This document shows, piece by piece, positions 18,624 through 26,621 of a stretch of 64,000 bases of DNA. The notes under the pieces were generated by a model. It was not told the DNA's origin. It did not search any database and was given only the letters and a program-made list of their open reading frames with translations. The position numbers were made by a program, and so were the translations under genes. Source of the stretch: Demequina globuliformis (GTDB lineage: Bacteria; Actinomycetota; Actinomycetes; Actinomycetales; Demequinaceae); contig NZ_BBRG01000001.1 in the NCBI RefSeq assembly GCF_000975155.1, positions 665,999 through 729,998 on the forward strand, given 5' to 3'. Numbering within the stretch: the stretch's first letter is position 1; each line of letters starts with the position of its first letter.

Positions 18624-18638
18624 TTCACGGACCGTGAA
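18624..18638. promoter_or_regulatory. Second dyad in groES/methyltransferase gap
   Basis: TTCACGG-A-CCGTGAA, a perfect 7+7 dyad 12-26 bp before the methyltransferase ATG and overlapping its GAAAGGA ribosome site. It is independent of CIRCE (17 bp away). The factor is unknown. Confidence 0.45.
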
Positions 18639-18649
18639 AGGATTCTCAC

Positions 18650-19840
18650 ATGGATGTCCAAACCGCTCAGTGGTTGACCTCTGCGCACGGGCGCGCCGTG
18701 GTCGACGCGCTGCCGCCCTACGTTGCTGCGGACGCCGTTTCTTGGGGCGCCGAGCTGCGGCAGGACGGGCTCGAGCCGGATCGCGTGGCCGCGGCGCTCA
18801 CGCAATCGGCCCTGAGGGCCGATGCCAGGGCTAAGTTTGGCGACTTTGCGGCGGGGATGCTGTTCACGCGTGACGGCCTCGAGCAGGCGACTCGGCTTCC
18901 GGTCGCGGCGCGGCACGCCGCGCGCTTTCGGGATGCCGGCATCACCAAGGTCGCCGACCTCACCTGCGGCATTGGGGCCGATGCCATGGCAATGTCCGCG
19001 CTTGGGCTTGCTGTCACCGCAGTGGAGCTTGACGAGGGCACTGCGGTGCTCGCGGACCACAATCTGCGCCACTGGCCGGACGCGCGCGTGGTGCACGCGG
19101 ACGCGCTTGAGGTCGCCGCTCACCTTGGGGTAGACGGATTCTTCGCGGACCCCGCCCGCCGAAATGCGCGCGGGCGCAGGCATGACCCACGCGACTACTC
19201 CCCCGCGCTGGATCGTGTCCTTGCCTTGCGTGACCTAGCTCCGGCCGTGGGGGTCAAGGTGGGACCTGCCGTTCCGCACGAGGCCGTCCCGGCAGGCACG
19301 GAGGCGGAATGGGTCAGCGTGGACGGCACAGTCGTGGAAGCGGCGCTGTGGTGCGGACCGCTGGCCCGCACGCCAGGGCACGCGGCCGTCGTGATCCACG
19401 ACGGGGCCGCGCACCGACTCGACGGCGACACTCACCGCGCTGAGGCTGGCGCGCTCGGGGCGTTTGTGTATGAGCCGGACGGCGCCGTCATTCGCGCCGG
19501 CCTCATTGGCGCGTTGGCTGACCGCACACAGACGCGGCTTGTGGACTCCCAGATCGCGTACCTCACGGCAGACGTTGCCGTCGAGTCCCCGTTCATGCGC
19601 GGATGGCGGGTGCTCGAGACGGTGCCGCTGCAGACGAAGGCCATCGCGGCGGCCTTGCGGGCGCGCGAGGTGGGCGCCGTCGACATCAAGAAGCGCGGGG
19701 TCGACATCACGCCGGAGCAGTTGCGACCCGCGCTCAAACTGCGAGGACCTCACCGACTCACCGTTTTCCTGACCCGCCTCCAGGGCAAGCGCCAGGCGAT
19801 CATCGCCGAGCCCCTCGAAGCCGCGCCGTTGTCAGCGTAG
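18650..19840 (+). CDS. Class I SAM methyltransferase with THUMP-like domain
   Basis: 396 residues. A helical N-terminal region (about 1-95) precedes a Rossmann methyltransferase core with motif I VADLTCGIGADAM (about residue 102), acidic motif II VTAVELDEG, and a motif IV-like FFADPARRNARGRR (about residue 164). The C-terminal third (KKRGVDITPEQLRPALKLRG) matches the THUMP-like domain found in this actinobacterial family; THUMP domains usually bind RNA, so an RNA substrate is plausible but unproven. GAAAGGA lies 9 nt before the ATG. It diverges from groES across a gap containing CIRCE and a second dyad. Confidence 0.85.
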   Translation: MDVQTAQWLTSAHGRAVVDALPPYVAADAVSWGAELRQDGLEPDRVAAALTQSALRADARAKFGDFAAGMLFTRDGLEQATRLPVAARHAARFRDAGITKVADLTCGIGADAMAMSALGLAVTAVELDEGTAVLADHNLRHWPDARVVHADALEVAAHLGVDGFFADPARRNARGRRHDPRDYSPALDRVLALRDLAPAVGVKVGPAVPHEAVPAGTEAEWVSVDGTVVEAALWCGPLARTPGHAAVVIHDGAAHRLDGDTHRAEAGALGAFVYEPDGAVIRAGLIGALADRTQTRLVDSQIAYLTADVAVESPFMRGWRVLETVPLQTKAIAAALRAREVGAVDIKKRGVDITPEQLRPALKLRGPHRLTVFLTRLQGKRQAIIAEPLEAAPLSA

Positions 19841-20329
19841 GTCGCGAACGACCTTACTCACCATTTGCTGGCTGGTGCCCTCCGCGCGCGCGATCGCCGA
19901 CTGGGATTGACCGGCCAGGTAGGCGGCACGGATTCTGGCACGGGTCTCGTCGTCCAGCGCACCAGCCCGCGCGCCGGTGGAGCCTCCGCGCCGGCCCGCC
20001 ATGATGGAATGCACGCTCGCGAGGGAGATACCGAGATCTGCCGCCACGCTCGCGCGCGCCTGCCCATCGCCCACTCTGCTCTTCACCTCTGCAGCCACCG
20101 CAGGCGTCAATGCCGCGCGGCGGGGTGACGAGGGCGCGCGGTCCGGGCGCGGGGCCCGTCCGCGGGGCGCCGCAAGGGGCCCGCCCGCGTGGGCCCGCGC
20201 ACGCCCTGCCACCAGCGCGGACACGCTCGTTTGGGAGATGCCGAACGCCTCGGCAAGTGCACTTTGGCGCTCGCCGCCGGCGTAGCGTTCGCGCAGGCGT
20301 ACGACGTCCTCGTCGGTCAAGCGGGTCAT
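19832..20329 (-). CDS. Protein of three tandem helix-turn-helix units
   Basis: 165 residues containing three copies of one HTH unit of about 40 residues: 4-43 (GGERQSALAEAFGISQTSVS), 74-113 (DGQARASVAADLGISLASVH) and 125-163 (AGQSQSAIARAEGTSQQMVS). A Pro/Arg/Ala-rich linker separates units 1 and 2 and a Gly-rich one units 2 and 3. The units resemble the Hin/resolvase-type HTH, but no catalytic recombinase domain is present. The ATG at 20329 is chosen over longer starts because TACCCT lies 6 nt upstream and the preceding codons look random. It overlaps the methyltransferase 3' end by 9 bp, tail to tail. Its DNA target and role are unknown. Confidence 0.75.
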   Translation of the reverse strand: MTRLTDEDVVRLRERYAGGERQSALAEAFGISQTSVSALVAGRARAHAGGPLAAPRGRAPRPDRAPSSPRRAALTPAVAAEVKSRVGDGQARASVAADLGISLASVHSIMAGRRGGSTGARAGALDDETRARIRAAYLAGQSQSAIARAEGTSQQMVSKVVRDLR

Positions 20330-20335
20330 GGCCTC

Positions 20336-20341
20336 AGGGTA
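20336..20341 (-). promoter_or_regulatory. -10 box of leaderless HTH gene
   Basis: TACCCT on the minus strand, 6 nt (GAGGCC) before the ATG at 20329; it fixes the start choice. Confidence 0.55.
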
Positions 20342-20349
20342 GCGGCGCG

Positions 20350-20961
20350 CTAGACAAGGCCCCAGACCAAGCTCACCGCGAGCGCTGCCATCACGACCGC
20401 GACGAGCACATCGAGGACGCGCCAGGCACCCGGCTTCGACAACACCCCTGACAACAAGCGGGCGCCGTAGCCCAGCACACTGAACCATAGGAGCGAGCCA
20501 GACATCGCCCCCGCCGCAAAGAGCCACTTGTCGTCGCCGTAGGTCCCCGCCACCGAGCCCAGCAGGACCACGGTGTCGAGGTACACGTGCGGGTTAAGCC
20601 ACGTGATCGCGGCGGTGGTGGCGGCCACGGACCACAAAGAGGCACCCGTCTGATGCGCCTGCGCAGCATCAAGGCCCTCATCAGGACCACGCCATGCACG
20701 GCGAGCCGCGATGACCGCATATGTGGCGAGAAACACCGCCCCGCCCAATCGGGCTACGGTCTCTACCCACGGGTGGGCGGAGATCAAAGCACCAAGACCC
20801 GCTGTCCCCGCGGCAATGAGGATGGCGTCTGACAGGGCGCACACCAACACCACCGCGATCACGTGCTCGCGGCGGATCCCCTGGCGGAGCACGAACACAT
20901 TCTGAGCGCCGATGGCGGCGATGAGAGACAGGCCAAGTCCCAGGCCAGCGAGGTAGGTCAT
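20350..20961 (-). CDS. lysE: LysE/ArgO family amino-acid exporter
   Basis: 203-residue inner-membrane exporter of basic amino acids. The N-terminal family motif GAQNVFVLRQGI (about residues 18-29) and WLNPHVYLDTVVLLGS (about residue 120) are hallmarks of the LysE/ArgO branch, and five to six hydrophobic helices are visible. It diverges from a LysG/ArgP-type regulator 69 bp away, the classic arrangement in which the regulator senses lysine or arginine and switches the exporter on. The ATG at 20961 has TAGCGT 6 nt upstream and no SD. lysE and argO are alternative names; export of lysine rather than arginine is not decided by sequence. Confidence 0.92.
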   Translation of the reverse strand: MTYLAGLGLGLSLIAAIGAQNVFVLRQGIRREHVIAVVLVCALSDAILIAAGTAGLGALISAHPWVETVARLGGAVFLATYAVIAARRAWRGPDEGLDAAQAHQTGASLWSVAATTAAITWLNPHVYLDTVVLLGSVAGTYGDDKWLFAAGAMSGSLLWFSVLGYGARLLSGVLSKPGAWRVLDVLVAVVMAALAVSLVWGLV

Positions 20962-20967
20962 GCGTCG

Positions 20968-20973
20968 ACGCTA
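20968..20973 (-). promoter_or_regulatory. -10 box of leaderless lysE-type gene
   Basis: TAGCGT on the minus strand with exactly 6 nt (CGACGC) to the ATG at 20961. Confidence 0.55.
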
Positions 20974-20985
20974 GTGGCGACGTTT

Positions 20986-21002
20986 CCTTAGTTCCACCAA
21001 GG
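20986..21002. promoter_or_regulatory. Putative LysG/ArgP operator
   Basis: CCTTAGTTCCACCAAGG has CCTT/AAGG arms and contains a T-N11-A core (20988-21000), the format of LysR-type sites. It lies between the divergent exporter and regulator genes, just upstream of both -10 boxes. Confidence 0.5.
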
Positions 21003-21018
21003 TTTTCTACATATCCAT

Positions 21019-21024
21019 TAGCCT
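21019..21024 (+). promoter_or_regulatory. -10 box of leaderless lysG-type gene
   Basis: TAGCCT with exactly 6 nt (GGCTGA) to the ATG at 21031; no SD. Confidence 0.6.
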
Positions 21025-21030
21025 GGCTGA

Positions 21031-21900
21031 ATGAAAGTTCCGGTGGATCTCGCCCACACACTCGCTGCCGCGGTCGACGCGGGAACGCTTGAGGGGGCCG
21101 CTCGTCGCCTTCACCTCACGCAGTCGGCGGTGAGCCAGCGCCTCGCCACACTGGAACGCCTCACTGGCCAGGTCCTGTTGGTGCGGTCGCGTCCCGTGAG
21201 GGCGACCGCGGCAGGCGAGCAGGTGATCCGCTACGCCCGACAGGTCGCGCACCTGGACGACGATCTCGCCGACCGGCTTGGGGTAGGCGGGTCCGCAACG
21301 ACAGTCCCGCTCGCCATCAATGCCGATTCGCTCGCCACGTGGATTCTGCCCGCGCTCGTCGAGGTCGCGACCGCGCACGACATCACGCTCGAAATCCACC
21401 GCGAAGACGAGAGCCACACGACAGAACTCCTCGCTGACGGCACGGTCGTGGCGGCCGTCACGACGGTGGCCCAGCCCGTGGCCGGTTGCACCGCCACCCG
21501 GCTCGGCAGCCTGACCTACCGAGCGGTCGCGTCCCCCGCATTCGCCGAGCGCTGGCTTCCCGATGGAGCCACTGCCGCCGCGCTCGCTCTCAGCCCCGTC
21601 GTGGACTTCGACGCACGCGACCAGATCCAACGCCGCTATCTCACGCGGCGCGGCGTCAATCCCGAACGATGCCCGCGCCACCTTGTGCCCTCGTCACCCG
21701 AGTTCGCCGAGGCCATCGAGTTGGGCCTGGGCTGGGGGCTGCTCCCCGCTTCGCAACGCACCGGCCGGACCCTCGTCGAACTGGGCGGCCCAGACATCTC
21801 CGTCACGCTGTGGTGGCAACAGTGGCGCACCCACTCGCCCACGCTCGGCACCATCGGTGAGGCCGTCACCCAGGCAGCCCGCGCCCACCTGTCAGCCTGA
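21031..21900 (+). CDS. lysG: LysR-type regulator, LysG/ArgP family
   Basis: 289-residue transcription regulator. The N-terminal winged HTH is clear (TLEGAARRLHLTQSAVSQRLATLERLTGQ, about residues 18-46), followed by a linker helix and a periplasmic-binding-like effector domain. The ArgP/LysG subgroup is indicated by the sequence LTGQVLLVRSRPVRATAAGEQ and by the divergent exporter. It should bind a basic amino acid and activate the exporter. The ATG is preceded by TAGCCT at 6 nt, so its mRNA is probably leaderless. The stop overlaps the convergent GH3 gene by 9 bp. Confidence 0.93.
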   Translation: MKVPVDLAHTLAAAVDAGTLEGAARRLHLTQSAVSQRLATLERLTGQVLLVRSRPVRATAAGEQVIRYARQVAHLDDDLADRLGVGGSATTVPLAINADSLATWILPALVEVATAHDITLEIHREDESHTTELLADGTVVAAVTTVAQPVAGCTATRLGSLTYRAVASPAFAERWLPDGATAAALALSPVVDFDARDQIQRRYLTRRGVNPERCPRHLVPSSPEFAEAIELGLGWGLLPASQRTGRTLVELGGPDISVTLWWQQWRTHSPTLGTIGEAVTQAARAHLSA

Positions 21901-23586
21901 GCCACATACGGGCACCGGCAAATCGAGGTCCACGGGCCAGGTCCCACCCGGCGAGGCCGCGCCCGTCAACACGTCCGCGAGCGCATTCATGCTCGACCCA
22001 CTCGTGCCGTACAGACCCACGTACACGTCCGCGTCAGCGTCCTCCAACCCCCACGGTCCGCGCAGGGCGACCACGACATCGGCCCTGGGCGAACTGTCGT
22101 CGGAACCCGCGAGAGCGATGCTCGTGCCAGCGCCGCCTACGCTCACGCCGCGCTCGGCGAGGGCCGCGCCGAGCGCGGCCCTGTTCCCCTCTGTCCCGCC
22201 GGAGATGCTCACCTGGGTCCCCACGAAGCTTCCACCACAGGACTTCGCCGCCACCGTCGCGCCCGCCACGGCAAGCCTGTGGGCGTAGGAAGCGCCAGCA
22301 TCAGCGACCGACTCAAGCCCCGCTTGCCACCGGCCGGCGAGGATGACCCGCGCGGCGGCCTCTGTCAGACGCTCGCGCGTGAGGTCGCCATCCTCGACCG
22401 CGTCGACGATCGCGTCTCGCGCGGCCTCCGGTTCCGGGGGAAGCAAGAGCACGTCCGCGCCCGCCTTGAGCGCCGCAACCGCTGCCTCACCAGGCTCGTG
22501 ATCATTCTGAATGGCGCCCATGTTGAGCGCGTCCGTCACCGCCAGACCCGTGAAACCGAGCGTCTCCCGCAAGTAAACGTAGGCGCGCGGGTTGAGCGAA
22601 GCGGGAAGAGAACCCCAGTCCTCAACGGCGACATGCGCCATCATCACGGCAGGCGCTCCCTCGTCGATCGCGCTCGCAAATGGTGCCAGGTCCGTCGCGA
22701 CCAAGGATTCGATCGAGCGGGCCTGCACCGGAAGCCCCACGTGAGAATCCACCGTGACTGACCCGTGCCCAGGGAAGTGTTTCACCACCGGCGCCACCCC
22801 ACCGGCGATGTAGCCGTCGACAGCGGCATTGACTGTCGCCGCCACAACCTCGGGATCATCGCCCGCCGCGCGCGACCTGATCACAGGATCGCTCAACCCT
22901 CGCGTCACGTCAGCGACAGGAGCGAAGTCCATGGTGAAGCCCAGACCACGCAGATCCACCGCTTGCTGGGCATATGCGTCGGTCACGGCCGCCTCGTCAC
23001 GCGCGGCCCCCGCAGCCATGAACCCTGGCATCCCCGGCACCACGCCCCGGAGGCGGGACACGGTCCCCCCTTCCTCGTCGACGGACACAATGGTGCCCCA
23101 GTCGCGCGCCCCGCCAGCGGATCTCGCGGCGGCTGTCAGTTCCTTGACCTGCGCCGCGTCATCCACCGCGCCGCGCATCACGATGACGCCGCCCAGCCCC
23201 AGCTCCTCTACGAGTTGCGCAAGCCCATCCGCGTCTGGCGAACTCCATTGCGCCACGATCACCTGCCCGGCGGCTTGTTCCACGGAGAGCTCACGGGCCG
23301 TCGCGAGCGCCGCCGTCCACTCATCCACCGAGGGGCCCCACGCCAGGCGTGGTCGCGTCACCGTCAAGTCCGGCCCAGGAGCCGACCACGAGCCCTCACC
23401 AGCGGACATCTCCGGCCATGGCGCGGGCGAGGGCGCCTCTTCCGCCCTGGTGAGGTCAGTTGAGGCCGCAACTGAGGCATCGGCCCGTTGCGGCGACAGC
23501 GCTGCCCAGGCGATGGACCCCGCGGCGGCCAGCACGGTGGCCACGAGAGCCACCCACGCCAGCGCCGAGTGATGCCGGCGAGCCAC
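21892..23586 (-). CDS. Exported glycoside hydrolase family 3 protein
   Basis: 564 residues with an N-terminal signal anchor (ALAWVALVATVLAAAGSIAWAA cut short here; about residues 8-29), so it acts outside the membrane. The catalytic TIM barrel carries the NagZ-type signature VKHFPGHGSVTVDSH and the nucleophile region AVTDALNMGAI, characteristic of beta-N-acetylglucosaminidases acting on peptidoglycan fragments. The last 150 residues, more divergent, resemble the alpha/beta sandwich second domain of GH3. It begins 5 bp after the tsaD stop and is probably co-transcribed with it. Wall turnover is inferred; specificity is untested. Confidence 0.87.
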   Translation of the reverse strand: MARRHHSALAWVALVATVLAAAGSIAWAALSPQRADASVAASTDLTRAEEAPSPAPWPEMSAGEGSWSAPGPDLTVTRPRLAWGPSVDEWTAALATARELSVEQAAGQVIVAQWSSPDADGLAQLVEELGLGGVIVMRGAVDDAAQVKELTAAARSAGGARDWGTIVSVDEEGGTVSRLRGVVPGMPGFMAAGAARDEAAVTDAYAQQAVDLRGLGFTMDFAPVADVTRGLSDPVIRSRAAGDDPEVVAATVNAAVDGYIAGGVAPVVKHFPGHGSVTVDSHVGLPVQARSIESLVATDLAPFASAIDEGAPAVMMAHVAVEDWGSLPASLNPRAYVYLRETLGFTGLAVTDALNMGAIQNDHEPGEAAVAALKAGADVLLLPPEPEAARDAIVDAVEDGDLTRERLTEAAARVILAGRWQAGLESVADAGASYAHRLAVAGATVAAKSCGGSFVGTQVSISGGTEGNRAALGAALAERGVSVGGAGTSIALAGSDDSSPRADVVVALRGPWGLEDADADVYVGLYGTSGSSMNALADVLTGAASPGGTWPVDLDLPVPVCGSG

Positions 23587-23591
23587 GTGCG

Positions 23592-24629
23592 TCAGGCGAC
23601 GACGCGAGTGAGCGGCATCGAGGAGTCCACGCCGTAGTCGAGCGCGTTAGGAGCCACACCGCGACGCACCACAGCGGCGCCCAGCGCCGCAATCATGGCG
23701 CCGTTGTCAGTGCAATAGCGGATAGGCGGGATGCGCACGTCGATGCCGGCCTCCTCGCCGCGCTTCACGGCCATCTCGCGCAACTGAGAGTTCGCGGAGA
23801 ACCCGCCCCCGATCACCAGGGTGTCGATGTCATGCTCACGGCACGCGTTCAGGGTCTTCAGCATCAGCACATCTGCGACTGCGTCAGCGAAGGACGCGGC
23901 GACGTCCTCGAGCGGGATCTCGCGGCCAGCGTCTCGCTCGCGCTCCACCCACCGCGCAACGGCGGTCTTGAGGCCGGAGAAGGAGAAATCGTACGCGTGC
24001 TTGTCTTGGAACTTAGGCGCCGTGAGCGCACGCGGGAACGGGATCGCCGTGGGGTCGCCCTCGCGAGCCAAGCGGTCAATGTGTGGCCCGCCGGGGTAGG
24101 GCAGTTCGAGCAGTCGCCCCACCTTGTCGAAGGCCTCACCGGCGGCATCGTCCAGGGTGTGGCCCAGCTCGGTCACCTGCGTGGCGACATCGTCGATCTT
24201 GAGCAGCGACGTGTGGCCACCGGAGACCACCAACGCCATGACCTTCTCTGGGAACTCACCGTGGACGAGCTCATCCACCGCCGCATGGCCAATCACGTGG
24301 TTCACGCCGTGCAAGGGCTTGCCGAGAGCGACCGCGAGCGACTTCGCTGCCGCGTTGCCCACGGTGAGCGAACCCACCAGGCCAGGCCCGGCGGCGACCG
24401 CAATCGCGTCAACGTCGCTCAAGGTCTTGCCCGCACGCGTCAACGCCTCATCCAACGTGGGAAGGAACGCTTCCAGGTGGGCGCGGCTGGCTACCTCCGG
24501 AACAATCCCGCCAAAACGCGCATGCTCGTCCATCGAAGACGCGGTCACGTCGACAAGGAGCTCAGTGTCCTCGACAAGCGCGACACCCGTCTCATCGCAG
24601 GTGCTCTCAATTCCCAGTACCAAAGCCAC
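23592..24629 (-). CDS. tsaD: tRNA t6A transferase subunit TsaD
   Basis: Transfers the threonylcarbamoyl group to A37 of ANN-decoding tRNAs, together with TsaB and TsaE. 345 residues of the ASKHA fold: N-terminal [14 protein letters not shown], metal-binding histidines in [18 protein letters not shown], and [21 protein letters not shown] and [12 protein letters not shown] as phosphate and nucleotide motifs. The start is GTG at 24629, with TAGACT 6 nt upstream and no SD. In many actinobacteria tsaD follows rimI directly; here five unrelated genes lie between. Confidence 0.96.
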   Translation of the reverse strand: MALVLGIESTCDETGVALVEDTELLVDVTASSMDEHARFGGIVPEVASRAHLEAFLPTLDEALTRAGKTLSDVDAIAVAAGPGLVGSLTVGNAAAKSLAVALGKPLHGVNHVIGHAAVDELVHGEFPEKVMALVVSGGHTSLLKIDDVATQVTELGHTLDDAAGEAFDKVGRLLELPYPGGPHIDRLAREGDPTAIPFPRALTAPKFQDKHAYDFSFSGLKTAVARWVERERDAGREIPLEDVAASFADAVADVLMLKTLNACREHDIDTLVIGGGFSANSQLREMAVKRGEEAGIDVRIPPIRYCTDNGAMIAALGAAVVRRGVAPNALDYGVDSSMPLTRVVA

Positions 24630-24635
24630 GGCTTG

Positions 24636-24641
24636 AGTCTA
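24636..24641 (-). promoter_or_regulatory. -10 box of leaderless tsaD
   Basis: TAGACT on the minus strand, 6 nt (CAAGCC) before the GTG at 24629. It gives tsaD its own promoter, apart from rimI/tsaB/tsaE. Confidence 0.55.
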
Positions 24642-24700
24642 GTTGGTGGGGTGGAGGCGGCGTTCCTCGTGGTTCACAGCACTCCCCGCTGCGGGCGACA

Positions 24701-25306
24701 ATGGTTGATATGTCTCCCTTCATTCTGGACGACCTCGCGCTCGAGCGGCTCTTCACCGGTGCGCGATCCAATATCCGCTTCGCCGATCAGCCCGTGACGA
24801 TGGACACGATCACGCAGGTGTGGGACCTCATCAAGTGGGGCCCCACGGCGAATAACACCGTGCCCCTGCGCATCGCGGGAGCCACGTCGCCCCACGCACG
24901 CGCACGCGTCCTCGCGCACGCGGCTGAGGGCAACCGCGCCAAGGTCGAGGCCGCTCCGCTCGTGTTGATCGCCGCGCGCGACGAGCGCTTCCACGACCAC
25001 TTTGGCGTCACCGGAGGCACCGACACCGCCGCGGCTCGCTTCGAGGGCGACCCGGAGGCGCGGACGCGATTCGCGCACACCAATGCGATGCTGCAGACCG
25101 GCTACCTCATCGTGGGACTGCGCGCCGCTGGACTGGCCGTAAGGCCGCTCGGGGGATTCAACCGCGCCGGCCTGGACGCCGACCTGTTCGCCGATTCGCC
25201 ATGGCGGTCTGAGGTCCTCCTGCTCGTGGGCTACCCCACCGACGACCACGGCGCGGGCGACCGTAAGGGCCGCATCGACGCCGCCGACGCCATCAAGGAG
25301 ATCTAG
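24701..25306 (+). CDS. Nitroreductase-family protein, RutE-like
   Basis: 201-residue flavin-dependent oxidoreductase resembling RutE, the probable malonic semialdehyde reductase of pyrimidine breakdown. Family features: ARSNIRFADQPV near residue 22, LIKWGPTANNTVPLRI (FMN-contacting, about residue 44), and the C-terminal VRPLGGFNRAGLDADLF and LLVGYPTDD. No other rut genes are nearby, so the natural substrate is open; 3-hydroxypropanoate metabolism or quinone/nitro reduction are possible. Either ATG 24701 or 24710 may start it. It overlaps the next gene by one base. Confidence 0.85.
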   Translation: MVDMSPFILDDLALERLFTGARSNIRFADQPVTMDTITQVWDLIKWGPTANNTVPLRIAGATSPHARARVLAHAAEGNRAKVEAAPLVLIAARDERFHDHFGVTGGTDTAAARFEGDPEARTRFAHTNAMLQTGYLIVGLRAAGLAVRPLGGFNRAGLDADLFADSPWRSEVLLLVGYPTDDHGAGDRKGRIDAADAIKEI

Positions 25307-25665
25307 TGACCACGGACACCGGCACCACGACCACCGCTCCCCAACGCCCAGCATTCGCCACCCTGCCGCGGCTCTCGCGCGCCTACGTCGTGCTCGCGAT
25401 TGTCGAGGCATTCACCTGGGCAGGGCTGCTGATCGGCATGCTGCTCGAGCACGTGCTTCACGTGACCGAGTGGGGCGTGACCATCTTTGGCCCGCTCCAC
25501 GGCGGCGCGTTCATGCTGTACGGCCTGGTGACACTCCTGCTCGCGTTCAAGATGCGCTGGGGCTTCTGGCTCACGGTGCTCACGCTCGCGGCCGCGGTGC
25601 CTCCGCTCACGACCATCCCTATGGAGATCTGGCTGCGCCGCAACGGGAAGCTCACCGCGAAGTAG
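25306..25665 (+). CDS. DUF3817 small membrane protein
   Basis: 119 residues with three hydrophobic helices (about 26-47, 57-83 and 87-103) and the family pattern VEAFTWAGLLIGMLLEH followed by GPLHGGAFMLYGL. These glycine/histidine-containing segments are typical of the DUF3817 family of actinobacterial membrane proteins, whose function is not established. The GTG at 25306 overlaps the preceding TAG (TAGTG), so translation is coupled to the nitroreductase gene. The C-terminal tail RRNGKLTAK is basic and presumably cytoplasmic. Confidence 0.82.
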   Translation: MTTDTGTTTTAPQRPAFATLPRLSRAYVVLAIVEAFTWAGLLIGMLLEHVLHVTEWGVTIFGPLHGGAFMLYGLVTLLLAFKMRWGFWLTVLTLAAAVPPLTTIPMEIWLRRNGKLTAK

Positions 25666-25668
25666 CGC

Positions 25669-26379
25669 TCAATCGGGCAGGCCGTGGGCGTCCGCCTGGA
25701 CGCTTGCCAATTGCGCCTTCACGGGCTGTGCCCCTTCGACCACGAGGTCGCCGCCCAGCAAGCCCAGGTCGTGATCGCGCACCTGTGCCCACCGCTCCCT
25801 CGACATCCGCCACCGGTTGAGCATGGCGGGCTTGTCTGCCCGAACGTCATGCAGCAACCCGTCTGGCTCGTAGCCGGCCTTGCGAGAGACCGCATTGGAT
25901 GACGGATTGTCCTGGAACGCCGCGGATGTCACATAGTTCGCGTCGAGGTGGTCGAACATGAGCGCAAGGTACATGATGCGCATGCGCGTGCCGATTCCCC
26001 GGCCGTGAAACTCAGCACCCAGCCACGAGCCGGTCTCGACCTCGCGCTTGATCCCCCACTGGCCTCCTGACGCGCCCTGGATTCCGACGGGTTCGCCGCG
26101 CCACAGGACGCCAAGTTCCAGGACAAGGCGGGCAGGGCTCACATGCGCACGCTGTGCCCACTGAAACGTCAGCACCGCGCGAGCGACTTCCTCGGGAGTA
26201 CCCGTGGTCCAAGGGCGGTAGAACGGCATCACCTCAGGAGCGTGAACGCCGCGTCCCGCCACCTCGGCGACGCGCGCCAGCAGGGCGTCGTCCATCCACC
26301 TCAGTTCGAGGTCGCCGGCGGTGACACGGAGCGCCGCTGCAGGCCACAGCGTCGTCAGGCGCGGATTCGATTCAGACAT
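25669..26379 (-). CDS. GNAT family N-acetyltransferase (RimJ/RimL-like)
   Basis: 236 residues. The C-terminal two thirds form a GNAT fold: LGVLWRGEPVGIQGA (strand with acceptor-side contacts), the acetyl-CoA pyrophosphate loop in WLGAEFHGRGIGTRMR (Q/R-x-x-G-x-G/A type, about residues 138-153), and SAAFQDNPSSNAVSRKAGYEPDG, the RimJ/RimL-type motif B. The acceptor could be a protein N-terminus or a small molecule. TACGCT lies 6 nt before the ATG. The stop is 3 bp from the end of the DUF3817 gene, tail to tail. Confidence 0.88.
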   Translation of the reverse strand: MSESNPRLTTLWPAAALRVTAGDLELRWMDDALLARVAEVAGRGVHAPEVMPFYRPWTTGTPEEVARAVLTFQWAQRAHVSPARLVLELGVLWRGEPVGIQGASGGQWGIKREVETGSWLGAEFHGRGIGTRMRIMYLALMFDHLDANYVTSAAFQDNPSSNAVSRKAGYEPDGLLHDVRADKPAMLNRWRMSRERWAQVRDHDLGLLGGDLVVEGAQPVKAQLASVQADAHGLPD

Positions 26380-26385
26380 GCGGTC

Positions 26386-26391
26386 AGCGTA
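26386..26391 (-). promoter_or_regulatory. -10 box of leaderless GNAT gene
   Basis: TACGCT on the minus strand, 6 nt (GACCGC) before the ATG at 26379. Confidence 0.55.
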
Positions 26392-26511
26392 GTGATGCAG
26401 GGGCGTTCTCGCGCGTCAAAGTGACTGCGATTCCCGCATGGGAGCGTGTCGGCGTGCGAGGCGACACGCGGCGCCGCACGAACCTCAGTCAGTTTGCTGC
26501 ACGGCCGGGGA

Positions 26512-26590
26512 GTGTCGCGGCCCGGCTTGGGTTCGGTCGCGGCGTGTCGCGGCCCGGCGTAGGGTCGAAAGGCGCGTGTCGCGGCCCGGC
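26512..26590. repeat. Three 15-bp direct repeats at exact 32-bp period
   Basis: GTGTCGCGGCCCGGC occurs identically at 26512-26526, 26544-26558 and 26576-26590. The two 17-nt spacers differ in sequence. The array occupies the 242-bp gap between the GNAT start and the SulP stop, which has no gene-like ORF. Confidence 0.85.
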
Positions 26591-26621
26591 CATACGACGA
26601 CCGGCCACCCATCTCGACCGA

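Noticed and set aside
21563..22288. 241-codon plus-strand frame across the lysG-GH3 junction
   Set aside because: Low-complexity Pro/Arg/Ser translation typical of a shadow frame; both strands are already explained by well-defined proteins.
26512..26590. Possible CRISPR array
   Set aside because: The repeats are 15 bp with 17-nt spacers, only three copies and no cas genes; both lengths are below CRISPR norms.
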